Below are positions 26,804 to 35,301 of a stretch of DNA of 64,000 bases, piece by piece. Every line of letters begins with the position of its first letter. Within the stretch, counting starts at the first letter, position 1. The notes beneath the pieces were generated by a model. It saw only the letters and a list, made by a program, of their open reading frames with translations, was not told where the DNA came from and searched no databases. A program made the translations under genes and the position numbers. Origin of the DNA: Promethearchaeota archaeon (GTDB lineage: Archaea > Asgardarchaeota > Thorarchaeia > Thorarchaeales > Thorarchaeaceae); assembly GCA_014728035.1 (NCBI GenBank), contig WJMJ01000078.1, positions 124,001 to 188,000 of the forward strand, written 5' to 3'.

Positions 26804-27460
26804 ATGATAGTTATGGAACTCAAATCCAAAGAAGAGATTCTAAAGATGCTAGTAGACCATCAGAAAGTTGTGCTTTTTGGAGATACTGGTTGTGCTCAAA
26901 TGTGCGATGTTGGGGGTTGGTTACAGCTAGAGGACATGGAAGATTTTCTTAAAGAACATGGAAAGGAAATTCTCGCCAAAATCCTTGTCGAAGGTGGAAT
27001 ATGTGACCATAGAGCACTAAAGGAAGAAATTGAGAGCTATCAGGAAGTAATTAATCAGGCGGATGCAATTTTAGTGCAAGCTTGTGGTGTTGCTACCCAG
27101 ACACTCACTGCATTACTTCCATCACTTCAGTCATTTCCAGCTGCAGACTCCAAATTTCTTGGAGATATGCCAAAAAGATTTCATCATAATGAGAAATGTT
27201 CCCTCTGCGGAGATTGCATCCTACATCTTACAGGAGGAATATGTCCATTGACACGCTGTTCAAAGGGTATTATGAATGGACCATGTGGTGGTTCAATGGA
27301 TGGGAAATGTGAACGAGATGCAGATACAGATTGTGCATGGCAGCTGATTTATGACCGTTTGAAGGAGCTAGACAAATTGGAAAATATCCAAAAGATCTGG
27401 AAATTACGAGATTGGAGTCTAGCAAAGGGGCCCCATGTACTCCAACATGAACAAGATTAG
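26804..27460 (+). CDS. MetV-like zinc/iron-binding protein (MTHFR C-terminal domain family)
   Basis: Stand-alone protein of 218 residues in the family of the C-terminal domain found with methylenetetrahydrofolate reductase (MetV). N-terminal segment FGDTGCAQMCDVGGW holds the first cysteines. The C-terminal half has CSLCGDCILHLTGGICPLTR, CSKGIMNGPCGGS and KCERDADTDCAW, which together suggest a metal cluster or zinc sites. MetV works with MetF in acetogens, where it is required for reductase activity; in this window no MetF is seen. ATG 26804 is chosen behind GGTGTG; GTG 26792 is possible. The gene lies 70 bases after hflX on the same strand. Confidence 0.86.
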   Translation: MIVMELKSKEEILKMLVDHQKVVLFGDTGCAQMCDVGGWLQLEDMEDFLKEHGKEILAKILVEGGICDHRALKEEIESYQEVINQADAILVQACGVATQTLTALLPSLQSFPAADSKFLGDMPKRFHHNEKCSLCGDCILHLTGGICPLTRCSKGIMNGPCGGSMDGKCERDADTDCAWQLIYDRLKELDKLENIQKIWKLRDWSLAKGPHVLQHEQD

Positions 27461-27547
27461 AATTGGACTGGTCTCAGAATCAATACTGAAGGTAATATTC
27501 TGAGAAGGTAATATCCTATACTGACTCTGTAAAATAGAATTTGCATC

Positions 27548-27584
27548 AAAAAGTAAAAAGAGAGGATAGGGCACAAGGCCCTAT
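27548..27584 (-). terminator. Terminator after the MFS transporter
   Basis: ATAGGGC-acaag-GCCCTAT (27566-27584), 7-bp perfect stem, starting five bases past the minus-strand stop codon, followed on the minus strand by CCTCTCTTTTTACTTTTT. Confidence 0.78.
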
Positions 27585-27588
27585 TCAG

Positions 27589-28986
27589 TTAGACAATTTC
27601 TCCAGGAACAATATCATCCTCAAGATAGACTTTTGCTTCACCTTTCACTGGTTGTCGAACTTTCATAAGTAACAATACAGCTACAACAAAGAACAGAAGC
27701 ACCGCGAGAATCGCAGTGAGATGTGCATCCACAACTAAAGAGGGAAGCTGCAGAGGATTAACAAGAAGCAATACACTAGCATAGACAAATGGGCCAAGGA
27801 TAGCTGCAAATTTGCCAGTCAGAGCGTAGAAGCCAAACATCTCTGTTTTCTTTTCTTCTGGAATGAATTGACCATACATACTTCGAGCTGTGCTTTGTGA
27901 TGAGCCCATCCCAACTCCAGCGATAAGACCCACAATCCACCATACAATTTGACCGAAGGGTGTGAGGAAGTATGCTATTAGAAGTGCACCAATCCATATG
28001 AAGAGTGTACTGATCAATGTATTCTTTGTACCAATCCTATCTGCTATCCAGCCAAAGATAAAAGCGCCAGGAATTGCTGCAAGTTGTGTTACTGCAAAGA
28101 AGATGAGAATCATAGTGGTACTAAAGCCATAAACAACCTGTCCGAAGATGGCCGCATAATATATCACAGTGGTGATGGCATCACTGAATAAGAAGTATGC
28201 AACTAAATACAGAGGTAGACCTTCATAGTTTCGAATTTGTTTAATAGTGTTCTTTACACGACGGAATCCCACAGTAATGAGACTTACATTCTCTTCGCCA
28301 GGCAATTTTTTCGCAGGACGGTTTTTCAACATGATGAAGCTTGGTATTGAGAAAACAAGGAAGAATATTGCGCTCAAGAAGAATGCAAGAGTGTAAGGCA
28401 AGTTCATTGCAAATACAACAAGTGCAATGACAATAGTTGCCATTGCCCCTACATATCCAGCAGCAAATCCATATCCTCCAATTCTGCCGATATTATCTTC
28501 TGTGGAAATCTCTGGTAACCATGCATTGTAAAATGGGAGTGCGCCCTGAAATCCAACGTTTGCAATGATGAAGATGATCCAAGCCCATAGCCATAAATCA
28601 ACACCGAGAAATGGTAGGAATGAAAAAGGACCTTCTTCAGAAGGCAAAATATCCGGAAGGAACAACATTGATGCTGTGAAAGCGACGCACACCGCAGTAT
28701 AGAATGCCATAAATTTCTTTTTCGAACCACCAAAGTCAGCAATTGCACCAAGAATTGGGGAACTTAGTGCAATAATTATCATTGTGATGCTACCTGCATA
28801 TCCCCACATCGCATCACCGAGGGTTTCATTTCCAACCAGCAATCGGAAATACAAGGGGAAAAGAGCAGTGACTATGAGGACTGTAAAGCTAGTATTAGCC
28901 AAGTCATAGAGGTACCATCCTATCTGCTCCTTTTTATCGGTAGGAACCTTTTGTGTTTCAGTTTCAGACAAATCAATATCCTCCAT
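27589..28986 (-). CDS. MFS transporter of the UMF1/Atg22-like family
   Basis: Polytopic transporter of 465 residues with about 12 membrane helices. The N-terminal family signature is GWYLYDLANTSFTVLIVTA, followed by the MFS loop AIADFGGSKKKF. The second half repeats a loop IFGWIADRIGTKN and ends GKFAAILGPFVYA. UMF1/Atg22-like permeases are thought to export amino acids or related solutes, but the substrate is unknown. The frame is open to 29100, but ATG 28986 is preferred: a TATA-like GATATATATCA near 29020-29030 would start transcription close to it, and the residues upstream are not membrane-family-like. A clear terminator follows the gene. Confidence 0.88.
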   Translation of the reverse strand: MEDIDLSETETQKVPTDKKEQIGWYLYDLANTSFTVLIVTALFPLYFRLLVGNETLGDAMWGYAGSITMIIIALSSPILGAIADFGGSKKKFMAFYTAVCVAFTASMLFLPDILPSEEGPFSFLPFLGVDLWLWAWIIFIIANVGFQGALPFYNAWLPEISTEDNIGRIGGYGFAAGYVGAMATIVIALVVFAMNLPYTLAFFLSAIFFLVFSIPSFIMLKNRPAKKLPGEENVSLITVGFRRVKNTIKQIRNYEGLPLYLVAYFLFSDAITTVIYYAAIFGQVVYGFSTTMILIFFAVTQLAAIPGAFIFGWIADRIGTKNTLISTLFIWIGALLIAYFLTPFGQIVWWIVGLIAGVGMGSSQSTARSMYGQFIPEEKKTEMFGFYALTGKFAAILGPFVYASVLLLVNPLQLPSLVVDAHLTAILAVLLFFVVAVLLLMKVRQPVKGEAKVYLEDDIVPGEIV

Positions 28987-29154
28987 TATTAGAAGAACTA
29001 TATCTTGGAGCTGCATACTGATATATATCAATGGTGAAAATGTTTCATTTGCAAAAAAGGCATGGGCTAGTTTTTCTTTGTCCACATATAGAATATGCAA
29101 AGAGGAAAAGAATATACTTTCATGAGATGTATGAGTACAGAAGAATTAGAATAA

Positions 29155-29229
29155 TGGGGCCCGAGGCGGGAATCGAACCCGCAGCTAGAGATCCACAGTC
29201 TCCAAGGTTACCGCTACCCCACTCGGGCC
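29155..29229 (-). tRNA. tRNA-His (anticodon GTG)
   Basis: On the minus strand the acceptor arm is GCCCGAG/CTCGGGC, D-stem GGGT/ACCT, anticodon stem GGAGA/TCTCT around loop CTGTGGA with anticodon GTG, and T-arm GCGGG-TTCGAAT-CCCGC. A G at 29229 is the encoded extra G-1, facing C73, which is diagnostic for tRNA-His. The 3' CCA is also encoded (29157-29155). No intron. It is a single gene, not in an rRNA or tRNA cluster. Confidence 0.96.
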
Positions 29230-29390
29230 ATAGATTAATGAGTTAGGAAAGCAGCTATGAAAATTGTACTGCTTGGTGAAAGGAGTCGAGCAGTTTGGAC
29301 TTATTAGATTATCTATGTAGAGAGGAAAAATCTACTTGAAGAGAGTCCCTTATTTAGAAGTAAATATAACACAGGCAAGAGGAAAAAGAA

Positions 29391-29948
29391 GTGAAGAATC
29401 CATTTACTACAATCGATAAGTGGTCAACGTGGCGAAATTTGGTCCTGATGATTGTTATTAGTGCAGTAAGTGTAATAATGATGGGTTTTCTTACTCAGAC
29501 ATTGGTCTATGATGTCTATGGTGAAGCATCTATGCCAGATACACAATTCACCTATACGTACGATGAAATTCTTGAGGCTTTCAACATACTAGGAGCTCAA
29601 GGACTTCAAATCTGGTCACAAGTACATCTTCTGGATACAATTTTCCCAATCGGATATTCTTTTGCTTTAGTATTTGGTCTGGGGTTAGGACTTCGTGCAA
29701 CATATCCAGAGAAAGAAACACTTAGAGTATTGACACTGTTTCCATTGATTGCAGCTTTATTTGATTATTTAGAAAACGCATTGATAGCATCGCAGATTGG
29801 AGTATATCCAAATCTATCTATAGAAGTCATTGCAATATCTAGTGTAGTAACAAGCATAAAGTGGATCCTGCTCTATTCTACCTTTGCAGTTGTATTCATC
29901 TTGATGATTATTTGGATTATCCAGAAAATTGCGATTCAACTGAAATAA
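29391..29948 (+). CDS. Four-helix membrane protein of unknown function
   Basis: Integral membrane protein of 185 residues with about four membrane helices: residues 16-38 (NLVLMIVISAVSVIMMGF), 84-102, 111-132 (TLFPLIAALFDYLENALIA) and 150-178 (WILLYSTFAVVFILMIIW). A loop of about 40 residues between helices 1 and 2 is probably extracellular. GTG start with GAGG about 8 bases upstream. The degenerate GTPase gene follows 47 bases downstream, which suggests co-expression. I do not recognise the family. Confidence 0.72.
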   Translation: MKNPFTTIDKWSTWRNLVLMIVISAVSVIMMGFLTQTLVYDVYGEASMPDTQFTYTYDEILEAFNILGAQGLQIWSQVHLLDTIFPIGYSFALVFGLGLGLRATYPEKETLRVLTLFPLIAALFDYLENALIASQIGVYPNLSIEVIAISSVVTSIKWILLYSTFAVVFILMIIWIIQKIAIQLK

Positions 29949-29995
29949 AAAACGATATCAGAATTTTTACATAAAGAAATGACAAGGTGTTACTC

Positions 29996-30475
29996 ATGAC
30001 ATATAGAATACTGGAATTCAACATTGCAATAATTGGACCAAAAGGAGCTGGAAAGACAAAGCTGTTTCCAGAAATTAAAGATGAAATGCAAGCAGAGAAG
30101 ATAGTTATCTTGTCGGAAGTCGAAGCGAATATTCATCTTGTACTTCACAAAATTCACACACCACTTAATGAAGAAAAAATGAATTTTTCAAAATTCGATG
30201 GCATGATTGGAGTCTATGATGCAACATCAGCAGGAACCTATAAGGAACTCAAACAAGCTCTACTTTCCATTAAGGAAGATATGGTGGAAAAACCGCTATT
30301 TGTTGTTGGTAATAAGTTGAATCCTGGAGAGCCATGTGCAACTGAGAATACAGTGAATACTGATATTGGCTACAATAAGCTAATCTATTGTATGTCTGAA
30401 TATGACACAAGAAAAGAGTTTGAAATTCGCCTCAGATGGTTTGCAGCAGACTTGGCAAAACGAATGAAAGAATAG
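29996..30475 (+). CDS. Degenerate Ras/Arf-like small GTPase
   Basis: Small GTPase-like protein of 159 residues. The P-loop is intact (IIGPKGAGKTKLF near residues 11-23), and the strand-helix after switch II is recognisable (FDGMIGVYDATSAGTYKEL), followed by VVGNKLN in place of the NKxD guanine-specificity motif. The segment that should carry the switch II DxxG motif is missing: the chain passes from KIHTPLNEEKMNFSK directly into FDGMIGVYD. The protein may bind nucleotide but is unlikely to switch normally. Asgard archaea carry many small GTPases. ATG 29996 lies behind AAGGTG; GTG 29987 is possible. It is preceded by a four-helix membrane protein gene. Confidence 0.72.
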   Translation: MTYRILEFNIAIIGPKGAGKTKLFPEIKDEMQAEKIVILSEVEANIHLVLHKIHTPLNEEKMNFSKFDGMIGVYDATSAGTYKELKQALLSIKEDMVEKPLFVVGNKLNPGEPCATENTVNTDIGYNKLIYCMSEYDTRKEFEIRLRWFAADLAKRMKE

Positions 30476-30560
30476 ATGAAATGCTACAATATGTTTCAAT
30501 CCACAATGATTATACATACCTACTAAAAAACAACAGTACTCCCGAAAATGAGGGATAAGA

Positions 30561-31739
30561 ATGTTAAATGAGCAAGGACTAAGTGAGGAGCAGGTTCTTT
30601 CCAGACTGAACAGCCTTCTAGAAAACGATGCGACATATAGAAGTGGACATCCTGTTGCCTCGATGTCAACCATTCCTCACTCGATTGGTTCAGAAGTGTT
30701 CTACAAGACTATGGAAAAAAATGCAGGACGTCTTCATACATTCAAAGGGTCTGCGCAAGTTGAATGTGAAGTCATTGCTATGATTGGGGAACTACTGAAT
30801 TTAGAAAATCCAGTTGGTTCAACCACCTCAGGAGGTACTGAATCAAATATCTTAGCAATGCTCTGTGCGCGAGAATCAAATAAAAAAATACAGGAACCAG
30901 AGATAATTGCGCCTCGAACAGTTCACTCCTCTGTCGATAAAGCAGCGTGGCTGCTTGGAATTAAGCTGGTAAAAACACCGATAGATAAGGAATTCAAAGC
31001 TAAACCAAAAGCAATACAGAAAAAAATTAACGAGAACACTATCGGTATTTTCACAACAGCTGGTACAACATACCTTGGACAAATAGACCCGATTGATAAG
31101 ATTGGAAAAATCGCACAAGATAATAGATTACACCTTCACGTTGATGCGGCTTTTGGAGGTTTTGTAATACCATTTCTTAGGGATTTAGGTATTAGTCACC
31201 ATCAATTTGCATTTGAAGTAGAGGGAGTGACAAGTGTTAGTTCAGATCCACATAAAATGGGACTTGCCCCAATCCCAGCTGGTAGTCTTATTTTTCGTTC
31301 GAAAAAATTTTTGAAAAAGATAACCAAGAAGATACCATATCTTCAGGGTGCAAGTGCTACACAATCGACAATTCTGGGCACACGCCCAGCAGGAGCTATC
31401 CTCGCAACTTGGGCAGTTATGAAACGACTTGGAAAGGAAGGGTATAGGCAAATGGTTCTACAGTGTATTGAAAACACACAAATTGCGCTCAATAGACTTG
31501 AGGATAATCCACTATTGAAACCAGCTATTAAACCAGTAATGAATATCATTGGGATAAAAAGTAATGAATTACCACTAGAATACATAGTGGAAAATATGGA
31601 GAAAAGAGGTTGGCGAATGGCAACTTCGCCCAAACCACATACTATGAGACTGGTATTAATGCCTCATGTGACTGTGGGAGCATTGAATGCATTTTTCAAT
31701 GATCTAGATCAGGTGTCAACAACAATTCCAGCTGACTAA
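30561..31739 (+). CDS. mfnA: MfnA-type L-tyrosine/L-aspartate decarboxylase
   Basis: PLP-dependent group II decarboxylase of 392 residues. Archaeal MfnA makes tyramine for methanofuran or beta-alanine for coenzyme A; outside methanogens the aspartate role is the likelier one. Visible signatures: TTSGGTESNILAML (cofactor phosphate site), LHVDAAFGGFVIPFL with the PLP-pairing aspartate, and SSDPHKMGLAPIPAG with the Schiff-base lysine. The family length is normal. ATG 30561 follows GAGGGATAAGA. The stop overlaps the convergent HTH gene stop by four bases. Confidence 0.92.
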   Translation: MLNEQGLSEEQVLSRLNSLLENDATYRSGHPVASMSTIPHSIGSEVFYKTMEKNAGRLHTFKGSAQVECEVIAMIGELLNLENPVGSTTSGGTESNILAMLCARESNKKIQEPEIIAPRTVHSSVDKAAWLLGIKLVKTPIDKEFKAKPKAIQKKINENTIGIFTTAGTTYLGQIDPIDKIGKIAQDNRLHLHVDAAFGGFVIPFLRDLGISHHQFAFEVEGVTSVSSDPHKMGLAPIPAGSLIFRSKKFLKKITKKIPYLQGASATQSTILGTRPAGAILATWAVMKRLGKEGYRQMVLQCIENTQIALNRLEDNPLLKPAIKPVMNIIGIKSNELPLEYIVENMEKRGWRMATSPKPHTMRLVLMPHVTVGALNAFFNDLDQVSTTIPAD

Positions 31740-32092
31740 GAGGAGGCACTTAGGTTTGAACGAAGGTCTTCTATTTCTTCTTCTAGATCAGATACTTTTT
31801 CAACCAAATCGAGCATCGTTTCTAACATGACAGAAATAAGCCTTCCAAAGTTCACAGCATAGCCATCCTCACGGTCTATCAATTCAGCTTCTTCAAGTCT
31901 TCTTGCTGCGTTAGTAACAGACTGCTTGGATAGTTTCCTCTCACCTACCAGTTTATTCACCATTTTACGAACATCTTTTGGAGCAATTGGCTCCCCCTTC
32001 AGAGGTTCTAACAAGCTGTATAGTACATGAATTCCGGCACTCATTCGAGGGTTCTTTAGCTTTGCAAATGCAAGCTCCAATTCATCTTTCAT
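31736..32092 (-). CDS. Winged-helix protein with C-terminal coiled coil
   Basis: Putative DNA-binding protein of 118 residues from ATG 32092 (MKDELELAFAKLK). A winged-helix-like region spans about 20-80: HVLYSLLEPLKG, KDVRKMVNKLVGERKLSKQS, VTNAARRLEEAELIDRED. A C-terminal helix (VSDLEEEIEDLRSNL) should form a coiled coil for dimerisation. The frame stays open to 32161, and the longer start is not excluded; GGATG and GGAGG lie upstream of 32092. An 8-bp inverted repeat at 32154-32178 sits 60 bases upstream and is a natural candidate for autoregulation. The regulated genes are not known. Confidence 0.72.
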   Translation of the reverse strand: MKDELELAFAKLKNPRMSAGIHVLYSLLEPLKGEPIAPKDVRKMVNKLVGERKLSKQSVTNAARRLEEAELIDREDGYAVNFGRLISVMLETMLDLVEKVSDLEEEIEDLRSNLSASS

Positions 32093-32153
32093 ATCTGTGG
32101 CATCCTTCCTCCAGACTTTGTGACAATAGACATTTGGTATATGAAAAACCTTC

Positions 32154-32178
32154 GTATCCACAAAGAATGAGTGGATAC
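32154..32178. promoter_or_regulatory. Operator-like inverted repeat between HTH and traB genes
   Basis: GTATCCAC and GTGGATAC form a perfect 8-base inverted repeat separated by nine bases, in the divergent spacer between the winged-helix gene and the TraB-like gene. Its size and position fit an operator for a dimeric winged-helix protein. Confidence 0.5.
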
Positions 32179-32320
32179 ACAGTTTTGCAATTGACTCAGA
32201 CTAGATTGACACTGTACAAGAATAGCTTCTGCAAACTGTGATAAGAAAGCCAGTGTTACTCGAAGAACAATCATTCAATAAAGATGAAAAGCACTTGTAG
32301 TTCTCAGATATTGAGTATCA

Positions 32321-33010
32321 ATGCCAATTCATGACCTAAAACGAATCGTATTTGTCCCTGTTATTCATACCGATACCGAAAGTATCGAAAGAGCCAGACA
32401 GACTGTCAGAGATGTCAAACCTGATGTAGTAGCTGTAGAATTGGATAAAGAAAGGTATAACCAATTGATGAACCAAGACCTAGAAGAACATGACATGCCT
32501 ACTGAAATGTTTGGAGACCCTACACAAAATATGATGAATCAGATAGCTTTACTACTGAGAAGCTTTGGTCAGCAGACAGGAGCTGGTGTAGGTCAAGAGA
32601 TGCTCGCAGCTATTGAGGAAGGACGCTCAATTGGTTCTAAGATTGCCCTTGTGGATAGACCAATCCAAGAAACGATTTATGCTGTTTCACAGGTTCCTTT
32701 GGATGAGATATACAAAATCACTTACTCTGTTCCAGATGCTAATGAGGACCTCCAAAACATGGGAGCTCAAGGGTTTCTATCTATGCTAAAAGATAAAGAA
32801 ACTGTAGATGAGTTGCTCATAGAATTCAGAAAAGAACTTCCAAAGCTGGCAGAAGCTCTTATAGATCAAAGAGATGAATACGTAGCTACTGCACTTCATA
32901 CAATTCTCAATGATGTAGAGGGGAAAATAGTGGCAGTGCTTGGAGCAGGCCATATTGAAGGCGTGAAGCGAGCACTGCGTAAAAAACTCAGTTCTGATGC
33001 CGCAGCTTAG
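32321..33010 (+). CDS. TraB/PrgY-family protein, short soluble form
   Basis: TraB-domain protein of 229 residues. The family core is visible: FVPVIHTDTESIERARQTV, then DVKPDVVAVELDKERY near residues 28-50 and AVLGAGHIEGVKRAL near the C-terminus, which carry the conserved GxxH-type and E-x-D-x-x-R positions. Many archaeal TraB proteins are about 390 residues with C-terminal membrane helices; this one stops before that part and looks soluble. TraB/TIKI-type proteins are proposed metalloproteases, but catalytic activity is not certain here. It ends with a four-base overlap with convergent hypB. Confidence 0.85.
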   Translation: MPIHDLKRIVFVPVIHTDTESIERARQTVRDVKPDVVAVELDKERYNQLMNQDLEEHDMPTEMFGDPTQNMMNQIALLLRSFGQQTGAGVGQEMLAAIEEGRSIGSKIALVDRPIQETIYAVSQVPLDEIYKITYSVPDANEDLQNMGAQGFLSMLKDKETVDELLIEFRKELPKLAEALIDQRDEYVATALHTILNDVEGKIVAVLGAGHIEGVKRALRKKLSSDAAA

Positions 33011-33657
33011 AGACCCAGAGCTTCTAACAGCTTATCAATGCCTTCGCCCGTTTTTGAACTGACACTAAAGACTGGAATAGTCGCATCAACTTCACGAACA
33101 TCTTCAATTAATGAGGCAATATCAAACCCAATTGCTTCAGCAAGGTCTACCTTATTGATAACAACCATATCACTTCGCTTTATTGTCAATGGATGTTTCT
33201 TCACCATATATGGACCCTCAGTTACGCTGACTACAACTATCTTTTTATCAACACCCAAACTGTAACCAGCTGGACAGATTAGGTTTCCAACGTTTTCAAT
33301 AAACACTACTTGATATTTTGTAAGGTCTACTTCATCAAGTGCAACACGAATCATTCGTGCATCCAAATGGCAAGCTGTACCAGTATTGATTTGAACCGTA
33401 TCAACACCATGAGATGCAACACGATCAGCATCAATAGTCGTAGCAAGGTCTCCAGCAAACATCAAAATCTTGTATTTCTGTGATATTTTCTCACAGAGAG
33501 CCTCAATCAACTGCGTTTTGCCAGTTCCAACAGATCCCATTATATCAATTGCAATAATTCCATGTTTTTTGAATAAAGCAGCATTGAATGAAGCGGCATC
33601 TTCATTCGCTCCAAACAAATCTTTTCGGATATCAATGGATAAGGTCTTATCTGTCAT
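33007..33657 (-). CDS. hypB: Hydrogenase nickel incorporation GTPase HypB
   Basis: SIMIBI-class GTPase of 216 residues that delivers nickel to [NiFe]-hydrogenase precursors. G1 is GSVGTGKTQLIEAL near residues 40-53, the metal site is NTGTACHLDARM with the conserved Cys-His pair, then FIENVGNLICPAGY and INKVDLAEAIG for guanine recognition. No N-terminal CxxCGC or His-rich nickel-store region is present. ATG 33657 is chosen: the upstream frame starts only at TTG 33672, and the ATG overlaps the preceding gene end by 11 bases with GAGG upstream. It is co-transcribed with a membrane ECF S-like gene and an HTH regulator, suggesting nickel or cofactor supply. No hydrogenase genes lie in this window. 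Confidence 0.95.
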   Translation of the reverse strand: MTDKTLSIDIRKDLFGANEDAASFNAALFKKHGIIAIDIMGSVGTGKTQLIEALCEKISQKYKILMFAGDLATTIDADRVASHGVDTVQINTGTACHLDARMIRVALDEVDLTKYQVVFIENVGNLICPAGYSLGVDKKIVVVSVTEGPYMVKKHPLTIKRSDMVVINKVDLAEAIGFDIASLIEDVREVDATIPVFSVSSKTGEGIDKLLEALGL

Positions 33658-34222
33658 CTTCTGATGCCTCAAGTAGTAGTTCTGATTCCTGCATATTAGG
33701 ATAGAGATAGTGGCCTAAGATGGGACGAATTATTTTTCGTTCTAGTACAACTGCAATAACTGCCCAGAAAAGTGCCTGTATCATGTCCATTAGAGCATAA
33801 AGGAAGGTAGTTTCAAAAGGAACTCCAACACCAGCAAACAGGGTCATGCTTGGTATAAATCCGCCAATAAGTCCACCACCTAAAATTGCAAGTAGGGCAT
33901 ATTTCAATCCATCTCGATTCTTTGTTATGTGAACGGCATAACCAGTTCCAAATCCGAGAGCCATATTACCAATAAGCGGAAGAAGAGGAATCTCTCCTCC
34001 AGCTATAGCTCCGCCTATTCCCACAATTGCTCCAACGAGAAGTCCTCCAGGAATTCCTCCGACAACGCCACCAAGTTCAGAAAAGAGAAAACCAGGTGTC
34101 AGCTCTAGAAGACCAGGAATTATTGGAATTCTAATAAATAATCTAACTACAATACCAAGGGCACCTAGAAATGCCAAAGTGACAATTCCAGATGTATTCT
34201 TTTCTAAAGGATATATACTCAT
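33647..34222 (-). CDS. ECF-transporter S-component-like membrane protein (hypB operon)
   Basis: Membrane protein of 191 residues with about five or six hydrophobic segments and a glycine-rich pattern (FSELGGVVGGIPGGLLVGAIVGIGGAIA cut short: GGVVGGIPGGLLVGAIVG). The layout, a short N-terminus, helices with PG turns (PIIPGLLELTPGFLF), resembles substrate-binding S components of energy-coupling factor transporters. No EcfA/EcfT genes are in the window, so a shared module elsewhere would be needed. It overlaps hypB by 11 bases and follows the HTH gene by 10 bases. Nickel or cobalt is a context guess, not shown by sequence. Confidence 0.65.
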   Translation of the reverse strand: MSIYPLEKNTSGIVTLAFLGALGIVVRLFIRIPIIPGLLELTPGFLFSELGGVVGGIPGGLLVGAIVGIGGAIAGGEIPLLPLIGNMALGFGTGYAVHITKNRDGLKYALLAILGGGLIGGFIPSMTLFAGVGVPFETTFLYALMDMIQALFWAVIAVVLERKIIRPILGHYLYPNMQESELLLEASEDDR

Positions 34223-34232
34223 TTTGTTTTCC

Positions 34233-34622
34233 TCAAGCAGTCGAGTATTCTTGTGACTGCTCCGGCCAGTTATTCAACAAGAAGTCTCTGGTCTTCTCGT
34301 AGAATTCTTTCAGTTTTCTAAGAATCTCGTCTCGAACCTCTTCGCTTGAGATTGCATGATACACATAGTATCTACCACCACGATCAAAGAATTTTGCTTC
34401 CCTCTTGACAAGATTCTTCTTTTTCAATCTTACAATGAATCGTTGTACTGTGCTACGATCCTTGCCAATAAGGTCTGCAATAGCTTCAACAGTTTTAGGA
34501 CCAGATAACAGAGCAAAGTATGCATCTAATTCTGTACTTTTCAAATCATATGCACAACATAACAAATCAGAGGGCCTCTCGAATCGTTTCTCAAAAAGTC
34601 CCGATAGAGGGTCACGAGTCAT
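34233..34622 (-). CDS. Winged-helix transcriptional regulator (TrmB/ArsR-like)
   Basis: DNA-binding regulator of 129 residues. Residues about 25-75 form a winged helix: LKSTELDAYFALLSGPKTVE, AIADLIGKDRSTVQRFIVRL, KKNLVKREAKFF, followed by the wing GGRYYVYHAIS and a C-terminal dimerisation helix EILRKLKEFYEKT. It is the first gene of the minus-strand HTH-ECF-hypB operon. A TGTGCA-n7-TGCACA dyad 41 bases upstream of its start is a candidate self-operator. CC near residue 23 could sense metal, but this is speculative. Confidence 0.82.
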   Translation of the reverse strand: MTRDPLSGLFEKRFERPSDLLCCAYDLKSTELDAYFALLSGPKTVEAIADLIGKDRSTVQRFIVRLKKKNLVKREAKFFDRGGRYYVYHAISSEEVRDEILRKLKEFYEKTRDFLLNNWPEQSQEYSTA

Positions 34623-34662
34623 AGTTCATCACAGATATTTTCGCCCCATACAAATTAAGGAT

Positions 34663-34681
34663 TGTGCAAGTGACATGCACA
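34663..34681. promoter_or_regulatory. Operator-like dyad TGTGCA-n7-TGCACA
   Basis: Perfect 6-base inverted repeat with 7-base spacer in the 120-base divergent spacer between two HTH regulator genes (starts 34622 and 34744). It is placed to control both directions. Confidence 0.5.
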
Positions 34682-34743
34682 TTCCATAACATAATACAGC
34701 CCTTCAAAAGCCAAGAATGCATTCAATGAAATAGGTGCTACAA

Positions 34744-35196
34744 ATGAACTTCGATGCATTTAGAGATGGACATGGTACAACCCCTTGGGAAAATCCAGAA
34801 CGTGGAGGTAGGCATCTTCAGTCCATTAATATCGCACCACTAAAAGGCGTTCTAGAGTCAGACCCGGTGAGATCAAAATTGCTGCGACTCCTAATAGATG
34901 ATGGAGGATGGGTCACCACTACAGACCTTCTAAAAGCTGGTAGACAGGTGAGGTCAATCATGGGAGCAGTTACAGTCGGAACCATATTAACTGGTCTGAA
35001 CGAACTAGTATCGTCACGACTTATTCTTAGTAGAACTTCTATGAATTCAGGGATAGACTGGGCAGAATGGAGAATCAATCCGGACTGGTTAGAACCAACT
35101 AGAAAATTAGTTCAAATGTTGAGTAGACCAAGAATACATACATCTGAGGCGGTCATTCACGAGAAAATACAACGCCGCTTATCAGATATGGAGTAA
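34744..35196 (+). CDS. Winged-helix-like protein of unknown role
   Basis: Protein of 150 residues from ATG 34744. A winged-helix-like core lies at about 40-105: DPVRSKLLRLLIDDGGWVTT, TDLLKAGRQVRS, VGTILTGLNELVSSRLILSR, then a tryptophan-rich wing DWAEWRINPDW. The C-terminal helix EKIQRRLSDME is basic. It is probably a transcription regulator. It is divergent from the TrmB-like gene and upstream of a second ECF S-like gene. GTG 34735 is an alternative start. Confidence 0.68.
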   Translation: MNFDAFRDGHGTTPWENPERGGRHLQSINIAPLKGVLESDPVRSKLLRLLIDDGGWVTTTDLLKAGRQVRSIMGAVTVGTILTGLNELVSSRLILSRTSMNSGIDWAEWRINPDWLEPTRKLVQMLSRPRIHTSEAVIHEKIQRRLSDME

Positions 35197-35301
35197 AAAT
35201 ATACTCAGTTATGAGTAATGTACTTGCATTGAGTAACATTCATAAGGAGCTTGATAACCACTATATCATGTTCTTGAATGACAGTCTGGAGAAAAATTGG
35301 A

